64,000 bases of DNA from Comamonadaceae bacterium (GTDB lineage: Bacteria > Pseudomonadota > Gammaproteobacteria > Burkholderiales > Burkholderiaceae_C), in assembly GCA_027484575.1 (NCBI GenBank), contig JAIXSQ010000017.1:62001-126000 (forward strand), given 5' to 3'. Made by a program: the position numbers and the translations under genes. The notes beneath the pieces were generated by a model. The model was not told the origin of the DNA. It was given only the letters and a program-made list of their open reading frames with translations, and did not search any database. The stretch's first letter is position 1; the number at the start of each line of letters is the position of its first letter. This document shows, in pieces, positions 24,240-32,445 of this stretch.

Positions 24240-26037
24240 CCGCCCCCCGCGCGCCGGCCGCGCCACCCGCCCCGCCCGTTCCCCGGCCCCGGCCCGCCGC
24301 AAGGCCGGCGGCCCCGATGCCCGCGTGGCGCAGGTGCTGCGCGACACCTTCGGCATGACGCGCCTGCGCCCCGGCCAGCGCGCCGTGATCGAGCGCGTGC
24401 TGGCCGGCCAGCCCACGCTGGCCATCATGCCCACGGGGGCCGGCAAGTCGCTGTGCTACCAGCTGCCCGCGCTGCTGCTGCCGGGCCGCACCGTGGTGGT
24501 GTCGCCGCTGATCGCACTGATGAAGGACCAGATCGAGTCGATGCGCGAGCACGGCATCGCCGCGGTGCAGCTCAACAGCGCGCTGGCCAGCGAGGAGGAG
24601 CACGCCGCCGAGGCCGCCGCGCTGGACGGCACCGCCAAGGTGGTGGTCACCACGCCCGAGCGGCTGGCCGAGCCCGGCTTCGTGCAGGCGCTGGCCGCGC
24701 ACCCGACCAGCCTGCTGGTGGTGGACGAGGCGCATTGCATCTCGCAGTGGGGCCACGATTTCCGGCCGGCCTTCCTGGACGTGGGGCCGGCGGCCAAGGC
24801 GCTGCAGGCCGGCACGGTGCTGGCGCTGACGGCCACCGCCACCGACGAGGTGGCGCGCGACATCGGCCAGCAGCTGGGCATCCCGGCCGCCGGCGTGGTG
24901 CACACCGGCGCCTACCGGCCCAACCTGGCCCTGCGCGTCGAGCAGGTCGCCCGCGAGGACGACAAGCTGGCGCGCACGCTGGCCCTGGTGCGCGGCACCC
25001 CGGGCAGCGGCATCGTCTACACCGCCACGGTGCGCGCCGCGCAGCAGGTGCACGAGGCGCTGGTGGCCGGCGGGGAGCCGGCCGGCCTGTACCACGGCAA
25101 GCTGCCCTCCGCCGCGCGCCAGCAGGCGCAGGACGCGTTCATGGACGGCGCCACCCGCGTGATGGTGGCCACCAACGCCTTCGGGCTGGGCATCGACAAG
25201 CCGGACATCCGCTTCGTGCTGCACCACCAGCTGCCCGCGGGCCTGGAGGCCTACTACCAGGAGGCCGGCCGCGCCGGCCGCGACGGCCAGGCCGCGCTGT
25301 GCACCCTGCTGTACCTGCGCGCCGACAAGGCGGTGCAGCAGTTCTTCCTGGCCGGCCGCTACCCCACCGACGACGACGCGGTGCAGCTGTACGCCGCGCT
25401 GCAGGACGCGCCGCACCCGGGCGGGCAGTGGACGCTGCCGCTGCTGCAGGCCCGCCTGGGCCGACCCAAGTCCAAGGTGCAGGTCGCCCTGGGGCTGCTG
25501 CGCCGGCGCCGCATCGTGGCGGTGGACGCGCAGGGGCAGGTGCGGCTGCTCGAGCGCGGCCTGCGGGACGACGCCCTGCAGGCGCTGATGGTGGCCTACC
25601 GCGACAAGCGCGACAGCGACCGCGCCACGCTGGAGCGCATGGTGTTCTACGCGCAGACAGGCCAGTGCCGCTGGCGGGTGCTGCTGGAGCACCTGGAAGG
25701 CGAGGCCGGGCGCGAGCGCTGCGGCCACTGCGACAACTGCGTGCGCATCGCGCGGCAGGAGCAGGTGCTGGCGCACGAGGGGCCGCAGGAGCCCCAGGCC
25801 GCGGCCGCGCCACGCGAGGAGGCCGCGCCCGAGGCGCCCGCGTTCCGCAAGGGCGACGTGGTGATGGTGCGGCGCTACGGCCGCGGCGAGGTGCGCGAGG
25901 CCGGCCCGCTGCAGGTCACGGTGGCCTTCGCCGATGGCAGCCTGCGCACCTTCCAGCCGGCCTTCGTGTACCCGCCGCGGCCGCCGCGCAAGCCACGCCG
26001 CGCGCGGGCGGTCGAGGCCGAGGCCGAGCCGGCCTGA
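24229..26037 (+). CDS. recQ: RecQ-family ATP-dependent DNA helicase
   Basis: A 602-aa superfamily 2 helicase. After a basic N-terminal tail come the RecQ motifs: FGMTRLRPGQRAVIERVLAG near residues 42-61, Walker A MPTGAGKSL near 67, DEAH near 167, LTATATDEV near 198, and YYQEAGRAGRDGQ near 343. The zinc-binding CR..CGHCDNC cluster is at about 481-506. A C-terminal KGDVVMVRRYGRGEV segment resembles a small SH3-like fold; no HRDC domain is obvious. The start at 24229 overlaps the acidic gene's end and follows no separate ribosome site, so translational coupling is likely. Confidence 0.9.
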   Translation: MPTDRPPRAGRATRPARSPAPARRKAGGPDARVAQVLRDTFGMTRLRPGQRAVIERVLAGQPTLAIMPTGAGKSLCYQLPALLLPGRTVVVSPLIALMKDQIESMREHGIAAVQLNSALASEEEHAAEAAALDGTAKVVVTTPERLAEPGFVQALAAHPTSLLVVDEAHCISQWGHDFRPAFLDVGPAAKALQAGTVLALTATATDEVARDIGQQLGIPAAGVVHTGAYRPNLALRVEQVAREDDKLARTLALVRGTPGSGIVYTATVRAAQQVHEALVAGGEPAGLYHGKLPSAARQQAQDAFMDGATRVMVATNAFGLGIDKPDIRFVLHHQLPAGLEAYYQEAGRAGRDGQAALCTLLYLRADKAVQQFFLAGRYPTDDDAVQLYAALQDAPHPGGQWTLPLLQARLGRPKSKVQVALGLLRRRRIVAVDAQGQVRLLERGLRDDALQALMVAYRDKRDSDRATLERMVFYAQTGQCRWRVLLEHLEGEAGRERCGHCDNCVRIARQEQVLAHEGPQEPQAAAAPREEAAPEAPAFRKGDVVMVRRYGRGEVREAGPLQVTVAFADGSLRTFQPAFVYPPRPPRKPRRARAVEAEAEPA

Positions 26038-26055
26038 GCCGCCCGGCAGGGCCCC

Positions 26056-26259
26056 TCAGCGCCGTCCCGCCAGCCGCGCGAGCGCCGCCAGCAGCACCAG
26101 CTGCACGCCCACCGTGCCCGCCAGGGCCCAGTGGGGCGGCAGCAGCGAGCCCGCCACGTGCGGCAGCACCGCCGCCGCGACCATGGCCGCGGCCAGCCGG
26201 CCCGGGGCGACGGCCGGCTCGGGCGGGATGAGGTCGGTGGCGGGCAGGTGGGTGGACAT
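26056..26259 (-). CDS. small membrane protein, hypothetical
   Basis: A 67-aa protein with two hydrophobic stretches (about residues 20-36 and 45-63), ending in a short basic tail LAGRR. It is probably an inner-membrane hairpin. No family is recognised. It lies downstream of a hybrid kinase on the same strand, separated by a terminator-like hairpin, and converges on recQ with an 18-bp gap. Confidence 0.45.
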   Translation of the reverse strand: MSTHLPATDLIPPEPAVAPGRLAAAMVAAAVLPHVAGSLLPPHWALAGTVGVQLVLLAALARLAGRR

Positions 26260-26320
26260 GGCAGCGGGGCGTCTGGCATCCCATGCTGCCGCCGCCCAGC
26301 CGCGGCGATCCCCGGAACAA

Positions 26321-26341
26321 GCGGGCCAGGGGCCCGCTTTT
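26321..26341. terminator. intrinsic terminator hairpin
   Basis: GCGGGCC-AGG-GGCCCGC is a perfect 7-bp stem. TTTT follows on the plus strand and TTGTT on the minus strand. It lies 15 bp after the stop of the leftward hybrid kinase, so terminating that gene is its likely role. Confidence 0.7.
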
Positions 26342-26355
26342 GCGGCGCTGCGCCC

Positions 26356-28425
26356 TCAGGCGCCCGCGCGCACCAGCGCCAGCAGGTGGTCCACCTCGAC
26401 CGGCTTGGTGCAGTGGTGGTCGAAGCCGCTGGCCACCGCCTGCCGGCGGTCCTGCTCCTGGCCCCAGCCGGTCAGCGCGATCAGCACCATGCCCCGCCCG
26501 GAATCGGTGGCGCGCAGCGCGCGGGCCACGTCGAAGCCGTTGGCGCGCGGCATGCCGATGTCCAGCACCGCCACGTCCGGCTGGTGCGCCAGCGCCAGGT
26601 CCAGCGCCTGCTGCCCGTCGCCGGCCTGCAGCACCTCGTGGCCCTCGGCCCCCAGCAGCATGGCCAGGGTCTCCAGCGCGTCGGCGTTGTCGTCGGCCAC
26701 CAGCACGCGGCGGCGGCGCGTGCCGGCGGCCGCCGGCTGGCGCTCGGGTGCCGGCGGCTGCTGGCACTGCTGCATCGGCGCGGCAGGCTGCGGGGGGGCC
26801 GGCTGCAGCGGCAGGCGCACGTCGAACTCCGAGCCGCGGCCCGGCCCCGCGCTGCGCACGCCGATGGTGCCGGCGTGCAGTTCCACCAGGCCGCGGCTGA
26901 GCGCCAGGCCGATGCCCAGGCCGCCCTCGGCCCGGTCCATCGCGCTGCCCACCTGCGAGAACATCGCGAAGATGCGCTGCTGGTCGGCGGCCGACAGGCC
27001 GATGCCGGTGTCGCGCACCTGCACCACCGCATCGTCGCCGTCGCGGCCGGCCTGCAGGGTGATGGTGCCGCCGGGGTCGGTGTACTTGGCCGCGTTGGAC
27101 AGCAGGTTGGCGATCACCTGCGCCAGCCGCAGCGGGTCGGCCTGCAGCGGCACGGGATCGTGCGGCAGCTCCAGCACCAGCCGGTGGCGGCGCGCCTCGA
27201 TGCCCGGCGTGGCGGTCTCCAGCGCCTGCTGCACCACGTCGCGCAGGTCCACCGGCTCGCGCCGCAGCTGCAGCTTGCCGCGGGAGATCCGCGACAGGTC
27301 CAGCAGGTCGTCGATCAGCAGCGCCATGTGGCCGGCCTGGCGGGCGATGATCTCCAGCGCGCGCTCGCGCCGCGCGTCGCCCGGCGGCGCCAACCGCGCG
27401 ATGTGCACCGCCTGCCGGATCGGCGCCAGCGGGTTGCGCAGCTCGTGGGCCAGCGTGGCCAGGAATTCGTCCTTGCGGCGGTCGGCCTCGCGCAGCGCCA
27501 CGCTGGCCATCACCTGGTCGGTCACGTCCTGGCCCTGCGCGAAGATGCCGGTCACCGTGCCGGCCGCGTCGAGCACCGGCTGGTAGACCACGTCCAGGAA
27601 GCGCTCGACCGCCGGCGTGCCGGGCTCGCGCTGCAGCTTGACCGCGACGCCGCGGCCGATGAACGGCCGGCGCGTGTTGCGCACCTCGTCGAGCAGCTGG
27701 CCGAAGCCCTGGCCGCCCACCTCGGGCAGCGCCTCGTGCAGCGGCAGGCCGACGATGTCGCGGTGGCCCACCAGCTGCAGGTAGGCGCGGTTGACCATCT
27801 CGAAGCGGTGCTCGGGGCCGCGCAACAGCGCGATGAACCCGGGCGCGTTGTCGAACCAGGTCTGCAGCGTGCGCGCGGTGTCCTGGGCCTCGATCGTCAG
27901 CCGGTCGCGCTCGCGCTCGGCGGCCACGTGCGCGGTCTCCTCCACGCAGGCGCAGAACAGGCCGCCGATGGCGCCGTCCTCGCGGTAGATCGGGCTGTAC
28001 GACCAGGTGAAGAAGGTCTCCTCCTGGTAGCCGTTGCGCTCCATCAGCAGGCGCACGCGCTCGTTCCAGGTGGCCTCGCCGCGCTCCATCACGGCCACCT
28101 GCTGCGGCCCGAGCACGTCCCAGATCTCGTGCCACAGCTCGCGCGCCGGCACGCCGAACGCCCGGCCGTGGCGCGCACCCAGGACCGGGATGTAGGCGTC
28201 GTTGTAGATGTTGACCAGCTGCGGGCCCCACCAGACGAACATGGGGAACCGCGAGTTCAGGCAGATGCTCACCGCGATGCGCAGGCTCTGGGGCCACTGG
28301 CGCATCGGGCCCAGCGCGGTCGCGTCCCAGTCGGTGGACTGCAGCAGCGCGGTGCAGTGCGGCGACGCGGCGCCGGCCCCGGGGGGCAGGTGCGGCAGGG
28401 GATCGGGGGTGATGACGTGGGGCAT
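26356..28425 (-). CDS. hybrid sensor histidine kinase (PAS-type sensor, kinase, receiver)
   Basis: A 689-aa soluble kinase. The N-terminal region (about residues 25-175, including WPQSLRIAVSICLNSRFPMFVWWG) and a PAS domain at about 185-310 form the sensor. The H box FLATLAHELRNPLAPI places the phosphoacceptor His at 327. ATPase boxes follow (LLSNAAKYTDPGG, DTGIGLS, GGLGIGLALSRGL), and the receiver has its Asp at 622 with a TKP lysine near 674. No response regulator is adjacent. Its upstream region carries the CCTAC-N22-TAGCAT motif shared with genes at 49 kb. Confidence 0.9.
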   Translation of the reverse strand: MPHVITPDPLPHLPPGAGAASPHCTALLQSTDWDATALGPMRQWPQSLRIAVSICLNSRFPMFVWWGPQLVNIYNDAYIPVLGARHGRAFGVPARELWHEIWDVLGPQQVAVMERGEATWNERVRLLMERNGYQEETFFTWSYSPIYREDGAIGGLFCACVEETAHVAAERERDRLTIEAQDTARTLQTWFDNAPGFIALLRGPEHRFEMVNRAYLQLVGHRDIVGLPLHEALPEVGGQGFGQLLDEVRNTRRPFIGRGVAVKLQREPGTPAVERFLDVVYQPVLDAAGTVTGIFAQGQDVTDQVMASVALREADRRKDEFLATLAHELRNPLAPIRQAVHIARLAPPGDARRERALEIIARQAGHMALLIDDLLDLSRISRGKLQLRREPVDLRDVVQQALETATPGIEARRHRLVLELPHDPVPLQADPLRLAQVIANLLSNAAKYTDPGGTITLQAGRDGDDAVVQVRDTGIGLSAADQQRIFAMFSQVGSAMDRAEGGLGIGLALSRGLVELHAGTIGVRSAGPGRGSEFDVRLPLQPAPPQPAAPMQQCQQPPAPERQPAAAGTRRRRVLVADDNADALETLAMLLGAEGHEVLQAGDGQQALDLALAHQPDVAVLDIGMPRANGFDVARALRATDSGRGMVLIALTGWGQEQDRRQAVASGFDHHCTKPVEVDHLLALVRAGA

Positions 28426-28505
28426 GGGCAGGCAGGGGGCGGCGCTGCGCGGGGCAGCGACGCGACCGGCCCGCCTCGGCGGGGCGCAGGTCCGGTCAGC
28501 CGGGC

Positions 28506-28538
28506 ATGCTAGGGCGGCTCTGCCGACGCCCGTGTAGG
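28506..28538 (-). promoter_or_regulatory. CCTAC-N22-TAGCAT promoter-like motif
   Basis: On the minus strand CCTAC (28534-28538) is followed after 22 bp by TAGCAT (28506-28511), about 80 bp before the kinase start at 28425. The preceding ATCGGC resembles the TGTCGGC found at the same place in the heme oxygenase promoter. Confidence 0.45.
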
Positions 28539-28560
28539 ACGTGGCCGATGCTTGGGCTGG

Positions 28561-28585
28561 CGCGCCCCGGCCCCGGCGGGGCGCG
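28561..28585. terminator. GC-rich hairpin downstream of the barrel protein gene
   Basis: CGCGCCCC and GGGGCGCG form a perfect 8-bp stem with a 9-base loop, 23 bp after the stop of the leftward outer-membrane gene. There is no T-run, so termination may be weak or Rho-assisted. Confidence 0.35.
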
Positions 28586-28608
28586 GTGACACGCCGCCCC
28601 GCGCGCCG

Positions 28609-29202
28609 TCAGAAGCGTGCGCCGATGCTGAAGGTCCAGCCGTCGATCTTGGTGCCGCCCTTGTCGTACCAGTTCAGGTAGTCGACGCCGGCGTAGGTGT
28701 TGCGGCCGAAGTACCAGTTGGCACCGGCGCCGTAGGCCACGTCGTTGCCGCTGTCGGTCGCCGAGAAGGCGGCACCGGCGGCGGCGCCGGAGACGCGGAT
28801 CTTCGACTCGAGCCAGCCCAGGCGGCCGAAGACCTCGAGGCGGTCGCCCAGCATGATCTTGGGCTTGACGAACAGGCCGTAGCTGCGGCGCAGTTCGGCC
28901 GTCACGCCCACCGGGATGCCGCCGACGACCACGGTGCCGTTGTCGTCGTTGGCGTTGAAGGCGGCCAGGCCTTCGACGGCGAGGTTGGGATGGACCGAGT
29001 AGCCCACGATCAGGCGCACGGCATCGGGCCGGAAGCCCACGCCGCCCGAGTCGATCTTCAGGGTCGAGTAGCCCAGTTCGGCATTCCACGGACCCATGGC
29101 CGAGGACGTGCCGTAGGCGGGGCGGCCCTGCGACGTGGTGGTCTGGGCCTGGGCGACGCCGGCCAGCGCGAGGGCGGCGGCGAGCACGAGGAGCTTGCGC
29201 AT
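28609..29202 (-). CDS. small outer-membrane beta-barrel protein
   Basis: A 197-aa exported protein. The signal peptide covers about residues 1-19 (VAQAQ). The remainder alternates hydrophobic and polar residues as in an 8-stranded barrel, with LIVGYSVHPNLAVEGLAAF and the closing strand TFSIGARF ending in an aromatic residue, the usual BAM-recognition signal. It looks OmpW/OmpA-barrel-like, but no specific family is recognised. It stands alone, followed by a GC-rich hairpin. Confidence 0.82.
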   Translation of the reverse strand: MRKLLVLAAALALAGVAQAQTTTSQGRPAYGTSSAMGPWNAELGYSTLKIDSGGVGFRPDAVRLIVGYSVHPNLAVEGLAAFNANDDNGTVVVGGIPVGVTAELRRSYGLFVKPKIMLGDRLEVFGRLGWLESKIRVSGAAAGAAFSATDSGNDVAYGAGANWYFGRNTYAGVDYLNWYDKGGTKIDGWTFSIGARF

Positions 29203-29333
29203 GCTTGTTCTTCCTTCCTGGTGGTGTGTGACACGCGGGCCGCGGTGCGGCGCGCCAGTCCACGATAGCGGGATGCGCGTGCGCTGTGCACGGCCGCGTC
29301 GCGGCACACCAACTCGGCGGTTCCCCGCGCGGC

Positions 29334-30245
29334 TCAGCGCACCAGGGTCGAGGCGCCGAAGAGGCTGCGCACCAGGTCCACCGCCATCCCGGCGGTCTGG
29401 TTGCGAACGTCCAGCGCGGGGTTGACCTCGACGACATCCAGCGAGGCCAGCCGCCCGGTGTCGGCGATCATCTCCATGCACAGCTGCATCTCGCGCCAGG
29501 TGGGCCCGCCCCGCACGCCGGTGCCCACGCCCGGCGCATCCTGCGGATCCAGGCAGTCCAGGTCGAAGCTCACGTGCAGGTGCGTGTCCTCGCCCACGCC
29601 GTGCAGCACCTCGGCCATGGTGGTGCGCATGCCGTGCTCGTCGACATGCCGCATGTCGAACACCTGCAGGCCCAGGCGCGCGATCGCCTGGCGCTCGTCG
29701 GCATCGACGCTGCGCGCGCCCACCACCGCCAGCTGGCCCGGCTCGATCGCGGCGGGCCGGCCGGCCCAGCCCGTGAGCTCGCGCGGGCCGTGGCCCAGCA
29801 GGCAGGCCAGCGGCATGCCGTGCAGGTTGCCGCTGGGGCTGGTGGTGGCGGTGTTGACGTCGGTGTGGGCATCGAACCAGACCACCCGCAGGTGGCGGCC
29901 GGTGGCCAGGCACTGCCGCGCCACGGCGCTGATGGAGCCCACGGCCAGGCTGTGGTCGCCGCCCATGAGCAGCGGCAGCTCGCCCGCGGCCAGCGCCTGC
30001 GCGACCGCGGCCTCGACCAGCCGGTTCCAGGCCACCACCTCGGGCAGGTGGCGCAGGCCCTCGTGCGGCGTGGCGTCGGGATTGGGCGGGCCGGCGAGGT
30101 TGCCGGCGTCGCGCACCTGCAGCCCCTGCGCGCGCAGCGCGCGGGCCAGGCCGGCCACGCGCAGCGCCTCGGGGCCCATCGAGGTGCCGCGCACGCCGGC
30201 ACCCACGTCGGTGGGGGCGCCGATGAGGCAGACGCTGCGATCCAT
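29334..30245 (-). CDS. rocF: arginase
   Basis: A 303-aa ureohydrolase converting arginine to ornithine and urea with a dimanganese centre. All metal-binding motifs are present: GGDHS near residue 94, WFDAHTDVNT near 122 and SFDLDCLDP near 229. The GxxxGVRGTSMGPEALR start and SLDVVEVNPALD near the end are typical of arginases. The ATG at 30245 follows a TACGAT sequence by 12 bp. It diverges from the zinc alcohol dehydrogenase. Confidence 0.93.
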   Translation of the reverse strand: MDRSVCLIGAPTDVGAGVRGTSMGPEALRVAGLARALRAQGLQVRDAGNLAGPPNPDATPHEGLRHLPEVVAWNRLVEAAVAQALAAGELPLLMGGDHSLAVGSISAVARQCLATGRHLRVVWFDAHTDVNTATTSPSGNLHGMPLACLLGHGPRELTGWAGRPAAIEPGQLAVVGARSVDADERQAIARLGLQVFDMRHVDEHGMRTTMAEVLHGVGEDTHLHVSFDLDCLDPQDAPGVGTGVRGGPTWREMQLCMEMIADTGRLASLDVVEVNPALDVRNQTAGMAVDLVRSLFGASTLVR

Positions 30246-30364
30246 GGGCGCGCATCGTAGGACGGATTGCACGCGCCGTGGGCCCGGCCTCCGACGGCCC
30301 GCACGGCCGGCACTGCCCGACATTGGCGGCAGACCCATCCCCACCGAACCAGGAGAGCTGCCCC

Positions 30365-31528
30365 ATGCTGGCCATGAACTACCGCGGGCCGTACCGCGTG
30401 CGTGCCGACCACCGCAAGCCCGATCCCGTGATCGAGCATCCGCAGGACGCCATCGTGCGCGTGACGCGCTCGTGCATCTGCGGCTCGGACCTGCACCTGT
30501 ACCACGGGCTCGTGCCCGACACGCGCGTGGGCTCGACCTTCGGCCACGAGTTCACCGGCATCGTCGAGGAGGTGGGCGCCGGCGTGCAGCACCTCAAGAA
30601 GGGCGACCACGTGCTGGTGCCGTTCAACATCTTCTGCGGCAGCTGCTTCTTCTGCCAGAAGGAGCTGTTCGGCAACTGCCACAACACCAACCCCGAGGCC
30701 ACCGCCGTGGGCGGCATCTTCGGCTACTCGCACACCGCGGGTGGCTACGACGGCGGCCAGGCCGAGTACGTGCGCGTGCCCTTCGCCGACATCGGGCCGA
30801 CCGTGATCCCCTCGGACATCGAGCCCGACGACGCGGTGCTGCTGACCGACGCCTTCCCCACCGGCTACCAGGCCGCCGAGATGGGCGGCATCGAGGAAGG
30901 CGACACCGTGGTGGTGTTCGGGGCCGGCCCGGTGGGCCTGTTCGCGGCGCGCTCGGCCTGGCTGCTGGGCGCCGGCCGCGTGATCGTGGTCGACCACCTG
31001 GAGTACCGGCTGGCGTTCGCCAAGCGCTTCGCGCCCTGCGAGGTGGTGAACTTCCGCGAGGTGCACGACATGGCGCTGCACCTGAAGAAGATGACCGACG
31101 GGCTGGGCCCGGACGTGTGCATCGACGCGGTGGGCGCCGAGGCCGCCGGCAGCGCGATGCAGCGCCTGACCGGCGTGGTGGTGCCGCTGCAGGGCGGGGC
31201 CGCGACGGTGCTGCACTGGTGCATCAACTCCGTGCGCAAGGGCGGCACCGTCTCGATCGTGGGCGTGTACGGCCCGACCTTCAACATGGTCCCGATCGGC
31301 AACGCGGTGAACAAGGGCCTGACGCTGCGGATGAACCAGGCCAGCGTCAAGCGCCACCTGCCGCGGCTGATCGAGCACATCCAGGCCGGCCGCGTGAAGC
31401 CCAGCGAGATCATCACCCACCGCATCCCGCTGGAGGAGGTGGGCGAGGCCTACCACCTGTTCTCCAGCAAGCTGGACAACTGCATCAAGCCCGTGCTGAT
31501 CCCGCCGCGCGCGGCGCTGGCGCACTGA
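30365..31528 (+). CDS. zinc-dependent alcohol dehydrogenase, formaldehyde-dehydrogenase-like
   Basis: A 387-aa medium-chain dehydrogenase. Catalytic zinc ligands are in CICGSD (Cys37/39) and GHEFTG (His61/Glu62). The structural zinc loop has four cysteines (91, 94, 97, 105). The Rossmann motif VVVFGAGPVGLFAARSAWLLGA lies near residue 182. Overall form is closest to glutathione-independent formaldehyde dehydrogenase-like enzymes, with a long substrate-domain insertion, but the substrate is not fixed by sequence. AGGAGA lies 9 bp upstream of the ATG. A conserved-looking hypothetical gene follows by 15 bp. Confidence 0.9.
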   Translation: MLAMNYRGPYRVRADHRKPDPVIEHPQDAIVRVTRSCICGSDLHLYHGLVPDTRVGSTFGHEFTGIVEEVGAGVQHLKKGDHVLVPFNIFCGSCFFCQKELFGNCHNTNPEATAVGGIFGYSHTAGGYDGGQAEYVRVPFADIGPTVIPSDIEPDDAVLLTDAFPTGYQAAEMGGIEEGDTVVVFGAGPVGLFAARSAWLLGAGRVIVVDHLEYRLAFAKRFAPCEVVNFREVHDMALHLKKMTDGLGPDVCIDAVGAEAAGSAMQRLTGVVVPLQGGAATVLHWCINSVRKGGTVSIVGVYGPTFNMVPIGNAVNKGLTLRMNQASVKRHLPRLIEHIQAGRVKPSEIITHRIPLEEVGEAYHLFSSKLDNCIKPVLIPPRAALAH

Positions 31529-31543
31529 AGGAAGGAGACCGCC

Positions 31544-32086
31544 ATGGCCGACACCGCCACCGTCCCCGCGCACGACCACACCCATGTCGAGGCCACGCCG
31601 GCCGACGCGCGCCGCAGCCAGGGCAGCCGCGACGTCCCCGGCTGGGGCGCCGACCTGGACCCGAAGAACCGGCCGGCCGTTCCCAAGGAGCGCACCCCGC
31701 CCCGCCTCGACCACCTGCACTGGACCCGCCCCGAGGAGCAGGCCAGCCGCGACGTCACCGTGTTCCACTCCATCGAGCGGCCGGGCCTGACGCCGGTCTA
31801 CGGCACCACCGTGCCGCCGCGCGGCGTCTCGGGCGCGGTGCGGCACGCGGCCTTCCGCTACAGCGAGAGCGACATCCGCCACTGGCTGCTGCTGCTGGGG
31901 GCCGACCGCATCGACATGGTCGAGGGCCTGGTCGAGGACCTGGCGCATGGCCACGTGCCCAACCTCTGGCGCGAGATGGGCCTGGCCTCCGAATGGCGGC
32001 ACAACCGCAAGGGCCTGCTGGCCAAGGCGGCGGTGGCCGGCGTGGCGGTGGGCCTGCTGGTGGCGTGGAGCCGTCGGCGCGATTGA
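31544..32086 (+). CDS. hypothetical protein partnered with the zinc dehydrogenase
   Basis: A 180-aa protein I cannot place in a named family. The first 100 residues are hydrophilic and Pro-rich (GWGADLDPKNRPAVPKERTP), a central region (SGAVRHAAFRYSESDIRHWLLLLGADRIDMVEGL) looks helical, and residues about 158-176 form one hydrophobic segment (AAVAGVAVGLLVAW) followed by RRR, suggesting a C-terminal membrane anchor. GGAGA lies just upstream. The 15-bp gap after the dehydrogenase implies cotranscription. A perfect 11-bp inverted repeat spans its stop codon. Confidence 0.6.
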   Translation: MADTATVPAHDHTHVEATPADARRSQGSRDVPGWGADLDPKNRPAVPKERTPPRLDHLHWTRPEEQASRDVTVFHSIERPGLTPVYGTTVPPRGVSGAVRHAAFRYSESDIRHWLLLLGADRIDMVEGLVEDLAHGHVPNLWREMGLASEWRHNRKGLLAKAAVAGVAVGLLVAWSRRRD

Positions 32087-32105
32087 CAGCCGCCGCTGTC
32101 AATCG
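32080..32105. terminator. perfect 11-bp inverted repeat over the stop codon
   Basis: CGATTGACAGC-CGCC-GCTGTCAATCG spans the TGA at 32084-32086. The stem is strong but lacks a T-run. It may end the dehydrogenase operon or protect its 3' end. Confidence 0.5.
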
Positions 32106-32115
32106 ACAGCTCCCC

Positions 32116-32144
32116 GACACCCCCGCCTGCGCTGGGGCGACGAG
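32116..32144. repeat. degenerate dispersed palindromic repeat copy
   Basis: CACCCCCGCCTGCGCTGGGGCG is a variant of the same dispersed element, here with one interrupted stem base. It lies between the dehydrogenase operon and the TerC riboswitch promoter. Confidence 0.5.
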
Positions 32145-32186
32145 CCGGGGTTGTGGCAATTACGCACTGCACCGATGAGAACCTTG

Positions 32187-32195
32187 TGCTCTAAT
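32187..32195 (+). promoter_or_regulatory. extended -10 promoter of the terC leader
   Basis: TGC followed by TCTAAT (5 of 6 matches to TATAAT) is an extended -10 element. Predicted initiation near 32202 coincides with the beginning of the riboswitch aptamer. No strong -35 is seen, as is usual for extended -10 promoters. Confidence 0.5.
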
Positions 32196-32202
32196 TCCGC
32201 CA

Positions 32203-32340
32203 CTCACGAAGGGGAGTAGCTCCCCGGTGTGACGGGCCTGCAGGGCCTGCCATGCCGATCGACGTATCGTCAATACGAAGCCTCGCGGCTTCCGGTGCGT
32301 CGGGCCCGACTTTCAACAAAGCCGAGCAAGACCTTCGAGA
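32203..32340 (+). ncRNA. yybP-ykoY family manganese riboswitch
   Basis: The leader holds the yybP-ykoY landmarks in order: CACGAAGGGGAGTAGCTCCCC at the 5' end, GTATCGTCAATACGAAGCCTCGCGGCTTCCGG in the middle, and AGCAAGACCTTCG at the 3' end. P1 is formed by CGAAGG (32207-32212) pairing with CCTTCG (32332-32337). Manganese is sensed between the two loops and normally turns on expression of exporters of the TerC or MntP type, matching the terC gene that starts 106 bp downstream. The expression platform is not obvious; no T-run is present, so translational control is possible. Confidence 0.85.
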
Positions 32341-32445
32341 CCACGGCCCGTGCACCGGGCCGCCTCGAGGGTGATGGCGCTGCCACGCAGCGCCCGTCCC
32401 GTGCGTTCCGGTGCAGGTCCTCGACACAACCGACCTGGAGCTCTC

